The position numbers and the translations under genes were made by a program. Below the pieces are notes generated by a model, which worked only from the letters and a program-made list of their open reading frames with translations, ran no database searches and was not told the DNA's origin. DNA of 64,000 bases from NCBI RefSeq assembly GCF_030410395.1, contig NZ_JAUHHF010000003.1, forward strand, positions 405,094-469,093, written 5' to 3'. Every line of letters begins with the position of its first letter. Within the stretch, counting starts at the first letter, position 1. Shown here in pieces: positions 45,876-55,613 of the stretch. Source of the DNA: Zwartia panacis (GTDB lineage: Bacteria; Pseudomonadota; Gammaproteobacteria; Burkholderiales; Burkholderiaceae_B).

Positions 45876-48512
45876 ATGAACGCTGCCATCGATCCCCGAC
45901 TTTCCTCCTGGTTCAATGCTTCCATTGACAGCGATACCCAGGAAACGCAAGAGTGGAAACAAGCGCTGCTAGCCGTGCTGCAAAACGAAGGTCCCGAACG
46001 TGCCAAGTTTTTACTCGATGAACTTGTTCGCACCGCGCACACCGCACAAGTAGGTTGGCGGCCCGAACTCAGTACACCCTACGTCAACACCATCTCTGTC
46101 GAGCAGCAACCTGTCTTTCCCGGGGATTTGGCGATCGAAGAGCGCCTGGCCTCGATCATGCGCTGGAACGCGCTGGCCATGGTGATCAGGGCCAATCAAG
46201 CCTATGGAGAGCTGGGTGGTCATATCGCGAGCTACGCCAGTGCAGCAGATTTATTCGAGACCGGTTTTAATCACTTTTTCGAGGCACGCCGGGGCACAGG
46301 TCCTGGGCAACATCGCGGGGATCTCGTGTTTTTCCAGCCTCACAGTGCACCCGGTGTCTACGCGCGGGCCTATCTCGAAGGCAGACTTCAAGAGCGGGAC
46401 TTGCTGCACTACCGTCAAGAAATCCAGGCAATCGACAATGGGGCTCAAGGCCTCTCAAGCTACCCGCACCCTTGGCTGATGCCCGATTTCTGGCAATTTC
46501 CAACTGGCTCGATGGGTATCGGTCCAATCAGCTCCATTTATCACGCGCGCTTTATGCGTTACCTCACGCATCGCAATTTGCTGAATTGTGATGGACGCAA
46601 AGTTTGGGGCGTGTTCGGAGATGGAGAAATGGACGAACCCGAGTCCATGAGCGCCCTGACTCTGGCTGCACGCGAGGGGCTGGATAATTTAGTGTGGGTG
46701 GTCAATTGCAACTTGCAGCGTCTGGACGGTCCCGTGCGAGGCAATGGACGCATCATCGATGAACTGGAAAAACTGTTCACAGGCGCGGGCTGGAATGTCA
46801 TCAAACTGGTCTGGGGCAGTGACTGGGACGGTTTATTTGCCCGCGACCTGACGGGCGCGCTCGCCCGAGCATTCGCCAACACGGTCGACGGACAGATGCA
46901 AACCTTTGCCGCCAAAGATGGTCGTTTCAATCGCGACACTTTCTTTGGACAAAACGAAGAGCTTGCTCGCCTTGCGCAGGGCATGACGGATGATCAGATC
47001 GATCGTCTCAAGCGTGGCGGACACGACCTGGTCAAGATCCATGCTGCCTACGCGGCAGCCGCCAACCATCAGGGGCAACCCACAGTGATTTTGGCGCACA
47101 CTAAAAAAGGCTATGGCATGGGCAGTGCTGGTCAGGGAAAAATGACCACGCATAGTCAAAAAAAGCTGGATGACAACGATCTGATCGAGTTTCGCAATCG
47201 TTTTAATCTGCCCCTGACCGATGAGCAAGCGACCTCACTGAGTTTTTATCGTCCTGCCGACGACAGTCCAGAAATGCAGTACCTGCAAAAGCGGCGTCAA
47301 GCTCTTGGTGGCTACTTGCCCAAACGTGAAACCACGTGTGACAGCGTTGCCGTTCCGGAAATTGCCCAATACAGTCAGTTCGCACTGCAGGCTGACGGCA
47401 AGGAAATGAGTACGACCATGGCCTTTGTCCGTGTGTTGGGAAATTTGCTCAAGGATCCCGTACTGGGTCCGCGCATCGTACCGATCGTGGCGGACGAGGC
47501 GAGGACGTTTGGTATGGCGAATCTGTTTAAGCAAGTGGGTATTTATTCGAGTGTGGGTCAACGCTACGCGCCAGAAGACATCGGTTCTGTTCTGAGCTAC
47601 CGCGAGGCTCTGGATGGTCAGATTCTCGAAGAGGGCATTTCCGAGGCCGGTGCGATTGCTAGCTGGACCGCCGCTGCGACGAGCTACAGCGTGCACGGCT
47701 TAGCGATGTTGCCCTTTTACATTTACTACTCAATGTTTGGCTTCCAGCGGGTAGGCGACCAGATCTGGGCTGCAGCGGATCAACGCCCCCGCGGTTTTCT
47801 TTTAGGCGCGACCTCCGGGCGCACCACACTGGGTGGCGAGGGTCTGCAGCACCAGGACGGGACAAGCCATTTACATGCGGCCACTATTCCCAATTGCAAA
47901 GCCTACGATCCCGCTTTCGCTGGAGAGATGGCGGTGATCATCGATCAGGGTGTGCGGGAAATGATGGTTGAGCAAAAGGACGTGTTTTATTACGTCACGC
48001 TCATGAACGAAAACTACGCACAGCCAAACTTGCCCGAAGGTATTCGAGATGACATTATCCGCGGGACCTACCTGTTTAACGTCTATCAAGCTCAAAACGA
48101 AATCTCGCAAGTGACTTTATTAGGCTCGGGTGCGATTTTGACTGAGGTCATCAAGGCCGCTCAAGAACTCTGCGCCCAAGGCATCACAACCTCGGTCTAC
48201 AGCGTCACAAGCTGGAGCGAGCTGGCCCGTGACGGACTGGCTTGCGAGCAAGCTGCTCTGGCTGGCGCAACAGAGCCTGGCGTGCCATTTATCTATCAGC
48301 AACTCGGCAAGAGCCAAGGACCGATCATTGCCGCCACGGATTATGTCCGCGCGGTTCCTGAAACGGTACGCGCCTATATTCCTTCAAGTCGTCGCTTTAT
48401 GACATTGGGCACCGATGGTTTTGGGCGCAGTGATACGCGCGCGACCCTTAGGGCTTTTTTTGGAGTGGATGCGCAAACAATTATTCGAGCCGCTAAACAT
48501 GCGCTTTCATGA
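45876..48512 (+). CDS. Homodimeric 2-oxo-acid dehydrogenase E1 (AceE/MdeB type)
   Basis: An 878-residue E1 that decarboxylates a 2-oxo acid and transfers the acyl group to a lipoyl E2. The ThDP motif is G248-D-G250-x26-N277, reading GDGEMDEPES to NCN, and the AceE signatures GGHIASYAS, SYPHPWLMPDFWQFPTGSMG and GLQHQDGTSH are present. It is close to E. coli AceE but ends about 30 residues earlier. No E2 or E3 gene lies beside it. An adjacent divergent Lrp gene resembles the mde locus, where MdeB acts on 2-oxobutyrate. Pyruvate, 2-oxobutyrate or a related acid are all possible. Confidence 0.88.
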   Translation: MNAAIDPRLSSWFNASIDSDTQETQEWKQALLAVLQNEGPERAKFLLDELVRTAHTAQVGWRPELSTPYVNTISVEQQPVFPGDLAIEERLASIMRWNALAMVIRANQAYGELGGHIASYASAADLFETGFNHFFEARRGTGPGQHRGDLVFFQPHSAPGVYARAYLEGRLQERDLLHYRQEIQAIDNGAQGLSSYPHPWLMPDFWQFPTGSMGIGPISSIYHARFMRYLTHRNLLNCDGRKVWGVFGDGEMDEPESMSALTLAAREGLDNLVWVVNCNLQRLDGPVRGNGRIIDELEKLFTGAGWNVIKLVWGSDWDGLFARDLTGALARAFANTVDGQMQTFAAKDGRFNRDTFFGQNEELARLAQGMTDDQIDRLKRGGHDLVKIHAAYAAAANHQGQPTVILAHTKKGYGMGSAGQGKMTTHSQKKLDDNDLIEFRNRFNLPLTDEQATSLSFYRPADDSPEMQYLQKRRQALGGYLPKRETTCDSVAVPEIAQYSQFALQADGKEMSTTMAFVRVLGNLLKDPVLGPRIVPIVADEARTFGMANLFKQVGIYSSVGQRYAPEDIGSVLSYREALDGQILEEGISEAGAIASWTAAATSYSVHGLAMLPFYIYYSMFGFQRVGDQIWAAADQRPRGFLLGATSGRTTLGGEGLQHQDGTSHLHAATIPNCKAYDPAFAGEMAVIIDQGVREMMVEQKDVFYYVTLMNENYAQPNLPEGIRDDIIRGTYLFNVYQAQNEISQVTLLGSGAILTEVIKAAQELCAQGITTSVYSVTSWSELARDGLACEQAALAGATEPGVPFIYQQLGKSQGPIIAATDYVRAVPETVRAYIPSSRRFMTLGTDGFGRSDTRATLRAFFGVDAQTIIRAAKHALS

Positions 48513-48568
48513 ATGCGCTTTCATGAATGCGCTGTCGTGAATGCGATGTAGAGATTGCGATGTCGTGA
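48499..48568. repeat. Five tandem copies of a 14-bp repeat across the E1 stop
   Basis: Unit ATGCGCTTTCATGA at 48499-48512 (which includes the E1 stop codon) is repeated exactly at 48513-48526 and with changes at 48527-48540 (ATGCGCTGTCGTGA), 48541-48554 and 48555-48568 (TTGCGATGTCGTGA). It fills most of the gap before the PIN gene. Each unit carries TGA or a near-TGA in the same phase, fitting duplication of the gene's 3' end. Confidence 0.85.
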
Positions 48569-48580
48569 TTTAATTCATGC

Positions 48581-49186
48581 ATGACCGAAGCCCAACGCCC
48601 TGCCCTTGTTCTGGACGCCTGCATCATGATGTCGGGCTTACTTCGGCCGCTTTTGCTCAATCTTGCGCATGACGGCCTTTTTCAGCCCCTCTGGACAGAC
48701 AAGATTGGTCAAGAATGGCAACGTAACGCCGCACGGCTTTGGACGATCGATCCAGAGCTATTAAAGTGTGAATGGCAAATCATGCAGGAACAATTTCCTG
48801 CCGCCAATATGGGTGATGTCACGCCTTTTGAAACGGTACTCAAACACACCGACCGTAAAGATAAACATGTCGCGGCAACCGGTATCGCGGCAGTCGCCAG
48901 CACTCAAGCGAATCCAGTCAGCATATTGACTTGGAATATCAAGGACTTCAGTCGCTCGGAACTCAGACGCCAGCAGCTGGGGCTCATTGATCCGGATCGT
49001 TTGCTGTCTCAATGGTGGCCCACTCACCGACGTATGATCAATGAGGCACTTGAGTCCACTGTCGGCGAGCTCGTCTCTACAGGCAGACGTCAGCCCGAGC
49101 CCATGTTAGGGATGTTGCGTCGGGATCGTCTTTTCAGATTAGCCGGGCTCTATGAGCTGGCGCAAAAAAACCCTGCCGGCTTGTGA
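48581..49186 (+). CDS. PIN-domain protein (VapC-like nuclease), orphan
   Basis: A 201-residue PIN-fold protein. Candidate metal ligands are D12 (LVLDACIMM), E45 (IGQEWQRN), D94 (DRKDKHVAA) and D122 (LTWNIKDFS), matching the order seen in VapC-type ribonucleases. About 60 residues follow the PIN core with no recognised domain. No antitoxin-sized gene lies directly upstream; the gap is filled by a tandem repeat. It may be a toxin that lost its partner or a solitary RNase. It converges with pnp. Confidence 0.75.
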   Translation: MTEAQRPALVLDACIMMSGLLRPLLLNLAHDGLFQPLWTDKIGQEWQRNAARLWTIDPELLKCEWQIMQEQFPAANMGDVTPFETVLKHTDRKDKHVAATGIAAVASTQANPVSILTWNIKDFSRSELRRQQLGLIDPDRLLSQWWPTHRRMINEALESTVGELVSTGRRQPEPMLGMLRRDRLFRLAGLYELAQKNPAGL

Positions 49187-49200
49187 CCTGACAGGGTTTT
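49167..49200. terminator. Likely bidirectional terminator between PIN gene and pnp
   Basis: AAAACCCTG (49167-49175) pairs with CAGGGTTTT (49192-49200) across a 16-base loop, with A- and T-rich ends on both strands. The PIN stop codon lies in the loop, and pnp ends 19 bases to the right, so it could serve both convergent genes. Confidence 0.6.
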
Positions 49201-49218
49201 AGCGGAAACCGTCAGTGA

Positions 49219-51390
49219 TTACTGAGCGGGTGCCTCGGGTGCTGCGGCTGGAGCGGCTGCCTCAGCGGCTGGTGCACCGCCTTGTTGCTCAATGCCACCG
49301 ATGGCCTTGACCGACAAACGCAGGCGACCCTTGTCATCCGCCTCGATCACTTTGACGCGCAAAGCCTGACCGACTTTGAGGACATCATTGATGTTGGCGA
49401 TGCGATAGTTTGCGATCTCAGAGATATGCAACAGACCATCACGCCCTGGCAGAACCTGGACGATTGCGCCAAAATCCAGCAGACGCAACACGCTGCCATC
49501 GTATTCCTGACCGACTTCGACGTCAGCGGTCAATTCTGTGATGCGGCGCTGGGCTTCGTGCGCACGATCCAGATCAGCACTTGAAATCACGATCGTGCCA
49601 TCATCGGAAATATCGATCTGGCAACCGGTTTCCTCGGTCAGTGCACGGATGGTGGCGCCACCTTTACCGATCACATCGCGAATCTTCTCTGGATTGATCT
49701 TCATGCTGAGCATGCGCGGCGCAAATGCCGACAACTCACCACGCGAATTCTGGATCGCTTCGCGCATTTTGTTCAGGATATGCAGGCGACCATCGCGGGC
49801 TTGCGCCAGTGCGACTTGCATGATCTCTTTGGTGATGCCCTGGATTTTGATATCCATTTGCAGCGCTGTAATACCGTTTTCGGTACCGGCCACTTTGAAA
49901 TCCATATCGCCAAGGTGATCTTCATCACCCAGGATATCGGTCAACACGGCGAACTTGCCTTCGTTGAGGATCAGACCCATCGCCACACCCGCAACGTGAT
50001 CTTTGAGAGGCACGCCAGCATCCATCATTGCAAGTGAACCGCCGCACACCGACGCCATCGAAGATGAACCGTTGGATTCGGTGATCTCGGAAACCAGGCG
50101 AATGGTGTACTGGAAGTCTTGCGCATCGGGCAACAAAGGCACAAGCGAACGCTTGGCCAAACGACCATGGCCGATTTCGCGGCGCTTGGGAGTACCCACA
50201 CGACCTGTTTCACCAGTGGCGAAAGGAGGCATGTTGTAGTGCATCAGGAAACGGTCACGGTACTCGCCCATAAGCGCATCGATGATTTGTTCGTTTTGCT
50301 TGGTGCCGAGAGTCGCGATCACCAGTGCCTGAGTCTCGCCGCGCGTGAACAATGCGCTGCCGTGAACACGTGGCAATACACCCAGACGGATTTCGATCGG
50401 ACGCACAGTACGCGTGTCGCGGCCGTCGATACGTGGCTCACCGCTCAGAATTTGGCTACGGACGATTTTGGCTTCGAGATCAAACAGAATGTTGTCGACG
50501 GTCACGCCATCGGGAGCAGCAACACCCTGTGCGGCAGCAGCTTCAGCCAGTTTGGCATGAACGTTCGCATAGACCTGGCGCAATTGCGTGGTGCGCTCTT
50601 GCTTTTGACGTGTCTGATAGGCTGCGTAGAGAGCGTCCTGAGCGGCGGCAGTCACTGCTGCGATCAGCGCTTCGTTCTTAGGCGCTGGCTGCCAATCCCA
50701 TTCGGGCTTACCGGCTTCACGCACGAGGTCATTGATCGCGCCGATAACGGCTTGCATCGCATTGTGGCCAAACACCACACCGCCAAGCATGACTTCTTCG
50801 GAAAGTTGCTGAGCTTCGGACTCAACCATCAGCACAGCGGCTTCTGTACCTGCAACGATGAGATCCATCTGCGAAGTTTTGAGCTGTGTCGCAGTCGGGT
50901 TCACCAGGTACTGGCCATCGATGTAACCCACGCGGGCAGCACCAATCGGGCCGTTGAAAGGAATGCCTGAAACGGCCAGAGCAGCCGACGCACCGATCAT
51001 TGCGGGAATATCAGGATCGATTTCAGGGTTGCAGGACAACACGTGGATGATGACCTGCACTTCGTTGTAGAAACCCTCTGGGAACAATGGACGCAGAGGA
51101 CGATCGATCAGACGCGAAGTCAGTGTTTCTTTTTCGGAAGGCTTGCCTTCGCGCTTGAAAAAACCGCCAGGAATCTTGCCTGCGGCGTAGGTTTTTTCAA
51201 TGTAATCAACCGTCAGGGGGAAAAAGTCCTGACCTGCCTTGGCGTCTTTTTTTGCAACGACCGTTGCAAGTATGACTGTATCTTCGACCGTTACTAAGAC
51301 TGCGCCTGAGGACTGGCGAGCAATTTCACCCGTCTCAAGCACGACAGTATGTTGTCCATACTGGAATGATTTGGTCACTTTATTGAACAT
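49219..51390 (-). CDS. pnp: Polyribonucleotide nucleotidyltransferase (PNPase)
   Basis: PNPase degrades RNA 3' to 5' by phosphorolysis and can add tails. The 723-residue protein has two RNase PH-like cores (with [12 protein letters not shown] at the start of the second), a KH domain around residues 550-615 ([22 protein letters not shown]) and an S1 domain around 620-690 ([24 protein letters not shown]). An Ala/Pro/Glu-rich tail ends it. It lies downstream of rpsO with a large hairpin in the 99-base gap, as in E. coli, where RNase III cuts such a structure for autoregulation. Confidence 0.98.
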   Translation of the reverse strand: MFNKVTKSFQYGQHTVVLETGEIARQSSGAVLVTVEDTVILATVVAKKDAKAGQDFFPLTVDYIEKTYAAGKIPGGFFKREGKPSEKETLTSRLIDRPLRPLFPEGFYNEVQVIIHVLSCNPEIDPDIPAMIGASAALAVSGIPFNGPIGAARVGYIDGQYLVNPTATQLKTSQMDLIVAGTEAAVLMVESEAQQLSEEVMLGGVVFGHNAMQAVIGAINDLVREAGKPEWDWQPAPKNEALIAAVTAAAQDALYAAYQTRQKQERTTQLRQVYANVHAKLAEAAAAQGVAAPDGVTVDNILFDLEAKIVRSQILSGEPRIDGRDTRTVRPIEIRLGVLPRVHGSALFTRGETQALVIATLGTKQNEQIIDALMGEYRDRFLMHYNMPPFATGETGRVGTPKRREIGHGRLAKRSLVPLLPDAQDFQYTIRLVSEITESNGSSSMASVCGGSLAMMDAGVPLKDHVAGVAMGLILNEGKFAVLTDILGDEDHLGDMDFKVAGTENGITALQMDIKIQGITKEIMQVALAQARDGRLHILNKMREAIQNSRGELSAFAPRMLSMKINPEKIRDVIGKGGATIRALTEETGCQIDISDDGTIVISSADLDRAHEAQRRITELTADVEVGQEYDGSVLRLLDFGAIVQVLPGRDGLLHISEIANYRIANINDVLKVGQALRVKVIEADDKGRLRLSVKAIGGIEQQGGAPAAEAAAPAAAPEAPAQ

Positions 51391-51415
51391 GACAATTTAA
51401 TCCTTACAAATGAAA

Positions 51416-51457
51416 AACCGTGGACGTTGCGGCAGTAGTGCCGCACCGACCACGGTT
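51416..51457 (-). promoter_or_regulatory. rpsO-pnp intergenic hairpin (candidate RNase III site)
   Basis: Two stacked helices: outer AACCGTGG (51416-51423) with CCACGGTT (51450-51457) and inner TGCGGCA (51428-51434) with TGCCGCA (51439-51445) around loop GTAG. It ends about 25 bases before the pnp ATG. In E. coli a double hairpin at this place is the RNase III processing and PNPase autoregulation target. It lacks a T tract, so it is not a plain terminator. Confidence 0.65.
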
Positions 51458-51489
51458 GACTCACGGGGAGACTGCCCCATGGATACCGA

Positions 51490-51759
51490 TCACTTACGCA
51501 GACCGAGTTTTTCGATCAGTGCACGATAGGAATCTGGGTTGCGGCTCTTGAGATAATCTAGCAACTTACGACGGCGGCTTACCATGCGAAGCAGGCCGCG
51601 ACGTGAGTGATGGTCTTTCATGTGGGTTTTGAAGTGACCTGTCAGCTCATTGATGCGAGCTGTCAGCAAAGCCACTTGAACTTCTGGTGAACCGGTATCG
51701 CCCTGTGCGCGTTGATATTGCGCGACGATGTCAGATTTTTTAATATCAGCAACAGACAT
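51490..51759 (-). CDS. rpsO: 30S ribosomal protein S15
   Basis: S15 binds 16S rRNA early in small-subunit assembly. The 89-residue protein has the standard length and motifs [36 protein letters not shown] basic loop (here [25 protein letters not shown]) and the C-terminal LIEKLGLRK. It is upstream of pnp on the same strand. A stable hairpin in its leader may be the S15 autoregulatory target. Confidence 0.98.
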   Translation of the reverse strand: MSVADIKKSDIVAQYQRAQGDTGSPEVQVALLTARINELTGHFKTHMKDHHSRRGLLRMVSRRRKLLDYLKSRNPDSYRALIEKLGLRK

Positions 51760-51780
51760 TTTATGACCTCAGATGACAAG

Positions 51781-51804
51781 CGTCAGGACCGAGGCGTCCT
51801 GACG
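51781..51804 (-). promoter_or_regulatory. Leader hairpin upstream of rpsO
   Basis: CGTCAGGAC (51781-51789) pairs perfectly with GTCCTGACG (51796-51804) across a 6-base loop, 22 bases before the rpsO ATG. Ribosomal protein S15 is known to repress its own translation by binding leader RNA, with structures differing between bacterial groups. The assignment is by position. Confidence 0.5.
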
Positions 51805-51963
51805 TGATGGAACAAAAAACGATTTATAAATCAAATCATTACGATTTTAATGCACTTTCAACACTACGTATTACGATAAAGCTTCAGAATTATAGCCGAT
51901 TGGCTAAAATCAACTCAATCGATCCTGATTGGATCCCGGACAAGCCCTGAAATGAGCCTAATA

Positions 51964-52533
51964 ATGACCAAACTGACCTCTATATCCGCCCGCAATCCAG
52001 CCAGTCAGCTTGCTGCCGCTTTCAAACGCCCCTTGCGGGCCGGAGGCTTTGCGATCGCGGCCGCCTCAGTTGCCGTGCTCGCCGGCTGCGCCAACTACCA
52101 GTCCGTCAAACCTGGCATGTCGGTTGCCGAGGCCGTTCAGAAACTGGGCAAACCCACCACCACCTGCACGCGCGACGACGGCACACAGCGCCTGATCTGG
52201 ACGATGCAACCCTATGGTCAATACGCCTGGGGCACCAATACCACCAAGCAAGGCACCGTCGTTGAGATGCAACAGTTACTGACGGATGCTCACTTCCAGG
52301 TACTGGCTAACGGCAAATGGACTGACCAGCAAGTTTTATGTGAGTTCGGCGAACCCGCCAACAAGTACGGCATTGCCAAAGGCAATGAGATTGTCTGGGC
52401 TTACCGTTACAAGCAAGAAGGTGTTTGGGCTGCAATGATGTACGTCTATATGGGACCGCAGGGTAATCTGGTCAACCGATTCCACCCCGCCCCCGACCCA
52501 GATACTTTGGGTGACGGCGACAGAATGCGTTAA
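51964..52533 (+). CDS. Putative outer-membrane lipoprotein, BamE/SmpA-like repeat
   Basis: A 189-residue lipoprotein: a basic N-terminus and hydrophobic stretch (GGFAIAAASVAVLAGC) end in lipobox LAGC, with the acylated Cys followed by ANYQ. The next segment VKPGMSVAEAVQKLGKPTTTC resembles the BamE-type GMs-x-eV-x-x-LGkP motif, and a second copy may be CEFGEPANKYG. The product is probably periplasm-facing; a role in envelope assembly is only suggested. It is convergent with pssA, and the two stop codons overlap by four bases. An in-frame ATG at 51952 is an alternative start. Confidence 0.75.
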   Translation: MTKLTSISARNPASQLAAAFKRPLRAGGFAIAAASVAVLAGCANYQSVKPGMSVAEAVQKLGKPTTTCTRDDGTQRLIWTMQPYGQYAWGTNTTKQGTVVEMQQLLTDAHFQVLANGKWTDQQVLCEFGEPANKYGIAKGNEIVWAYRYKQEGVWAAMMYVYMGPQGNLVNRFHPAPDPDTLGDGDRMR

Positions 52534-53282
52534 GTCCTGGAACGTCTGGCGCGCTGCCAGCGCCAGAGCCAGACTCCCCATCCGGACAGTCCGTAGACAA
52601 TGAATAAACCAAACAGGACGACGGGTGGGTTGCTGGAAATAAACACAAAACCAGCTACAAAGACAAGAATGACCCAAAAAGGGACGCTGCGTCCCAAGGC
52701 AAACGACTTGCCGCTATAAAAGGGCAAATTCGAGACCATCGCCACCCCACAGTAAAGGGTGATGACAAACGCTGTCCAAGCCAATAGCTCTTTGGGCACC
52801 TGCAGGCGGTTATCGACGACCAGCCAGACAAAACCAGCAATCAGCGCGCCGGCAGCCGGGCTGGGCAAACCCTGGAAGAATCGTTTATCGACAACGGCAA
52901 TATTGGTGTTGAAACGCGCCAGCCTTAAAGCAGCTCCGCACACGTACACAAAAGCAGCCAGCCAGCCCCAGCGCCCCAAGTCGTGGAGCATCCACTCGTA
53001 CATCACCAAGGCCGGCGCAACACCAAATGACGTCATATCCGAAAGCGAGTCGTATTGCTCGCCAAAGGCAGAGGTTGTCTTGGTCAATCGGGCGACCCGG
53101 CCATCCATGCCATCGAGCACCATGGCGACAAAAATCGCGATGGCCGCCATTTCAAAACGATTATTCATCGCCTGAACGACAGCATAAAACCCCGCAAACA
53201 AAGCAGCGGTCGTGAACGCGTTGGGCAGCAGATAAATACTGCGGTGGCGTTGTTCTGGATCGCGCAAAGGGTCAACTGGCAT
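52530..53282 (-). CDS. pssA: CDP-diacylglycerol-serine O-phosphatidyltransferase
   Basis: PssA makes phosphatidylserine from CDP-diacylglycerol and serine in the cytoplasmic membrane. The 250-residue multi-helix protein carries the CDP-alcohol phosphatidyltransferase motif D60-G-x2-A-R-x8-G-x3-D78-x3-D82, so it is the membrane-integral type rather than the E. coli type. It lies 12 bases downstream of psd, which decarboxylates its product. Confidence 0.95.
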   Translation of the reverse strand: MPVDPLRDPEQRHRSIYLLPNAFTTAALFAGFYAVVQAMNNRFEMAAIAIFVAMVLDGMDGRVARLTKTTSAFGEQYDSLSDMTSFGVAPALVMYEWMLHDLGRWGWLAAFVYVCGAALRLARFNTNIAVVDKRFFQGLPSPAAGALIAGFVWLVVDNRLQVPKELLAWTAFVITLYCGVAMVSNLPFYSGKSFALGRSVPFWVILVFVAGFVFISSNPPVVLFGLFIVYGLSGWGVWLWRWQRARRSRT

Positions 53283-53294
53283 GAGTTTTGATCA

Positions 53295-53951
53295 TCAAAG
53301 AGTTTCAGGCAAATCGGCCAGTACGGTTGTCGTCGCGCTAACCTTGTCACCAATGGCTACGCGTGGACGTGAACCCAGAGGCAAGTAGACATCCACACGG
53401 GAACCAAAACGTATAAAACCATAACGCTGCCCGCGATACAAGGTGTCGCCCTGCTTTGTGTAGCAAAGAATTCTTTTGGCCACCAGACCAGCTACCTGAA
53501 CCGCAGTCACAATATGACCATCGGGCATACGCAAGATCATCGCATTTCGCTCGTTTTCAAGTGAGGCCTTGTCGAGCGCGGCATTGAAAAACTTGCCAGG
53601 AAAGTACTGGGTCATTACGACCTCGCCATCCACAGGCGAACGGTTGCTGTGAACGTTAAAAACGTTCATAAACACGCTGATTTTGAGCGCCTTGCGGTCA
53701 GCGTAAGGATCCTGAGTTTCCTCGACCACGACAATCCTGCCATCAGCAGGAGAGAGCACAGCGCGAGGCTCGGTAGAACCGGAGCGTGCAGGATCGCGAA
53801 AAAACTGAAGGACAAAAAGCGCAATGATCCAAAACAGCACAGACCAGGCTGGCGACAACCAGGTCACAAACAGTGCGATCAGAATCGAGCCAGCCAGAAA
53901 CGGCCAACCCTCGCGGGCAATAATCGGGTGGGGATAGTGAGGTGTATTCAT
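53295..53951 (-). CDS. psd: Phosphatidylserine decarboxylase proenzyme (short form)
   Basis: Psd converts phosphatidylserine to phosphatidylethanolamine. The 218-residue proenzyme is the short bacterial type with an N-terminal membrane stretch and self-cleavage site G183-S184 ([10 protein letters not shown]), where Ser becomes the pyruvoyl group. LSPADGRIV and [16 protein letters not shown] are family motifs. The start at 53951 (MNTPHYP) is required, because a GTG at 53981 lies inside the ilvC terminator. It precedes pssA by 12 bases. Confidence 0.96.
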   Translation of the reverse strand: MNTPHYPHPIIAREGWPFLAGSILIALFVTWLSPAWSVLFWIIALFVLQFFRDPARSGSTEPRAVLSPADGRIVVVEETQDPYADRKALKISVFMNVFNVHSNRSPVDGEVVMTQYFPGKFFNAALDKASLENERNAMILRMPDGHIVTAVQVAGLVAKRILCYTKQGDTLYRGQRYGFIRFGSRVDVYLPLGSRPRVAIGDKVSATTTVLADLPETL

Positions 53952-53971
53952 CGTAGGGAGAAGGTTAACCC

Positions 53972-53999
53972 AAAAAAACACGCCCCGAGGGGCGTGTTT
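53972..53999 (-). terminator. Intrinsic terminator after ilvC
   Basis: An 11-bp GC-rich stem (53976-53986 with 53989-53999) is followed on the minus strand by seven T (complement of 53972-53978). It lies 25 bases past the ilvC stop and just before psd, separating the two units. Confidence 0.85.
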
Positions 54000-54024
54000 G
54001 AACTGCTCACTGATTTAAAGGTAA

Positions 54025-55092
<1,068 letters not shown>

Positions 55093-55111
55093 TTAAATAT
55101 TCAGCAGCAGA

Positions 55112-55603
55112 TCACAGCTTCAGGATTCGCTCGCCGCGACCGATTCCGGAAACGCCTGTACGGACAGTTTCCAAAATCGCACTTCGATCCAAGGCGTCGA
55201 TAAACGCCTGAATCTTGTCTTGATTACCAGTCAATTCGATGGTGTAGGCTTTGTCGGTGACGTCGATGATGCGGCCACGGAAAATATCCGCCATCCGCTT
55301 CATTTCTTCGCGTTCTTTACCTACCGCACGAACTTTGATCAACATCAGTTCACGCTCGAGATGCGGACCCTCTGTCAGATCAACGACCTTGATGACATCC
55401 ACCAGGCGGTTCAAATGCTTGGTGATTTGCTCGATCACATCATCAGAACCCATTGTCACCAACGTCAGACGTGACAAAGTATTGTCCTCGGTCGGTGCAA
55501 CCGTGAGTGTTTCGATGTTGTAACCACGCGCCGAAAACAAACCCACCACCCGGGACAGCGCTCCAGGCGCATTTTCCATCAGAACAGAAATAATATGTTT
55601 CAT
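55112..55603 (-). CDS. ilvH: Acetolactate synthase small (regulatory) subunit
   Basis: IlvH activates the catalytic subunit and gives valine feedback inhibition. The 163-residue protein starts with an ACT domain (HIISVLMENAPGALSRVVGLFSARGYNIETLTV) and has the typical C-terminal domain. It begins 10 bases after ilvI. Confidence 0.98.
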   Translation of the reverse strand: MKHIISVLMENAPGALSRVVGLFSARGYNIETLTVAPTEDNTLSRLTLVTMGSDDVIEQITKHLNRLVDVIKVVDLTEGPHLERELMLIKVRAVGKEREEMKRMADIFRGRIIDVTDKAYTIELTGNQDKIQAFIDALDRSAILETVRTGVSGIGRGERILKL

Positions 55604-55613
55604 GGTGGTCCCC

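Noticed and set aside
53951..53981. GTG start for psd at 53981
   Set aside because: It lies inside the GC-rich stem of the ilvC terminator and would add a non-family N-terminus.
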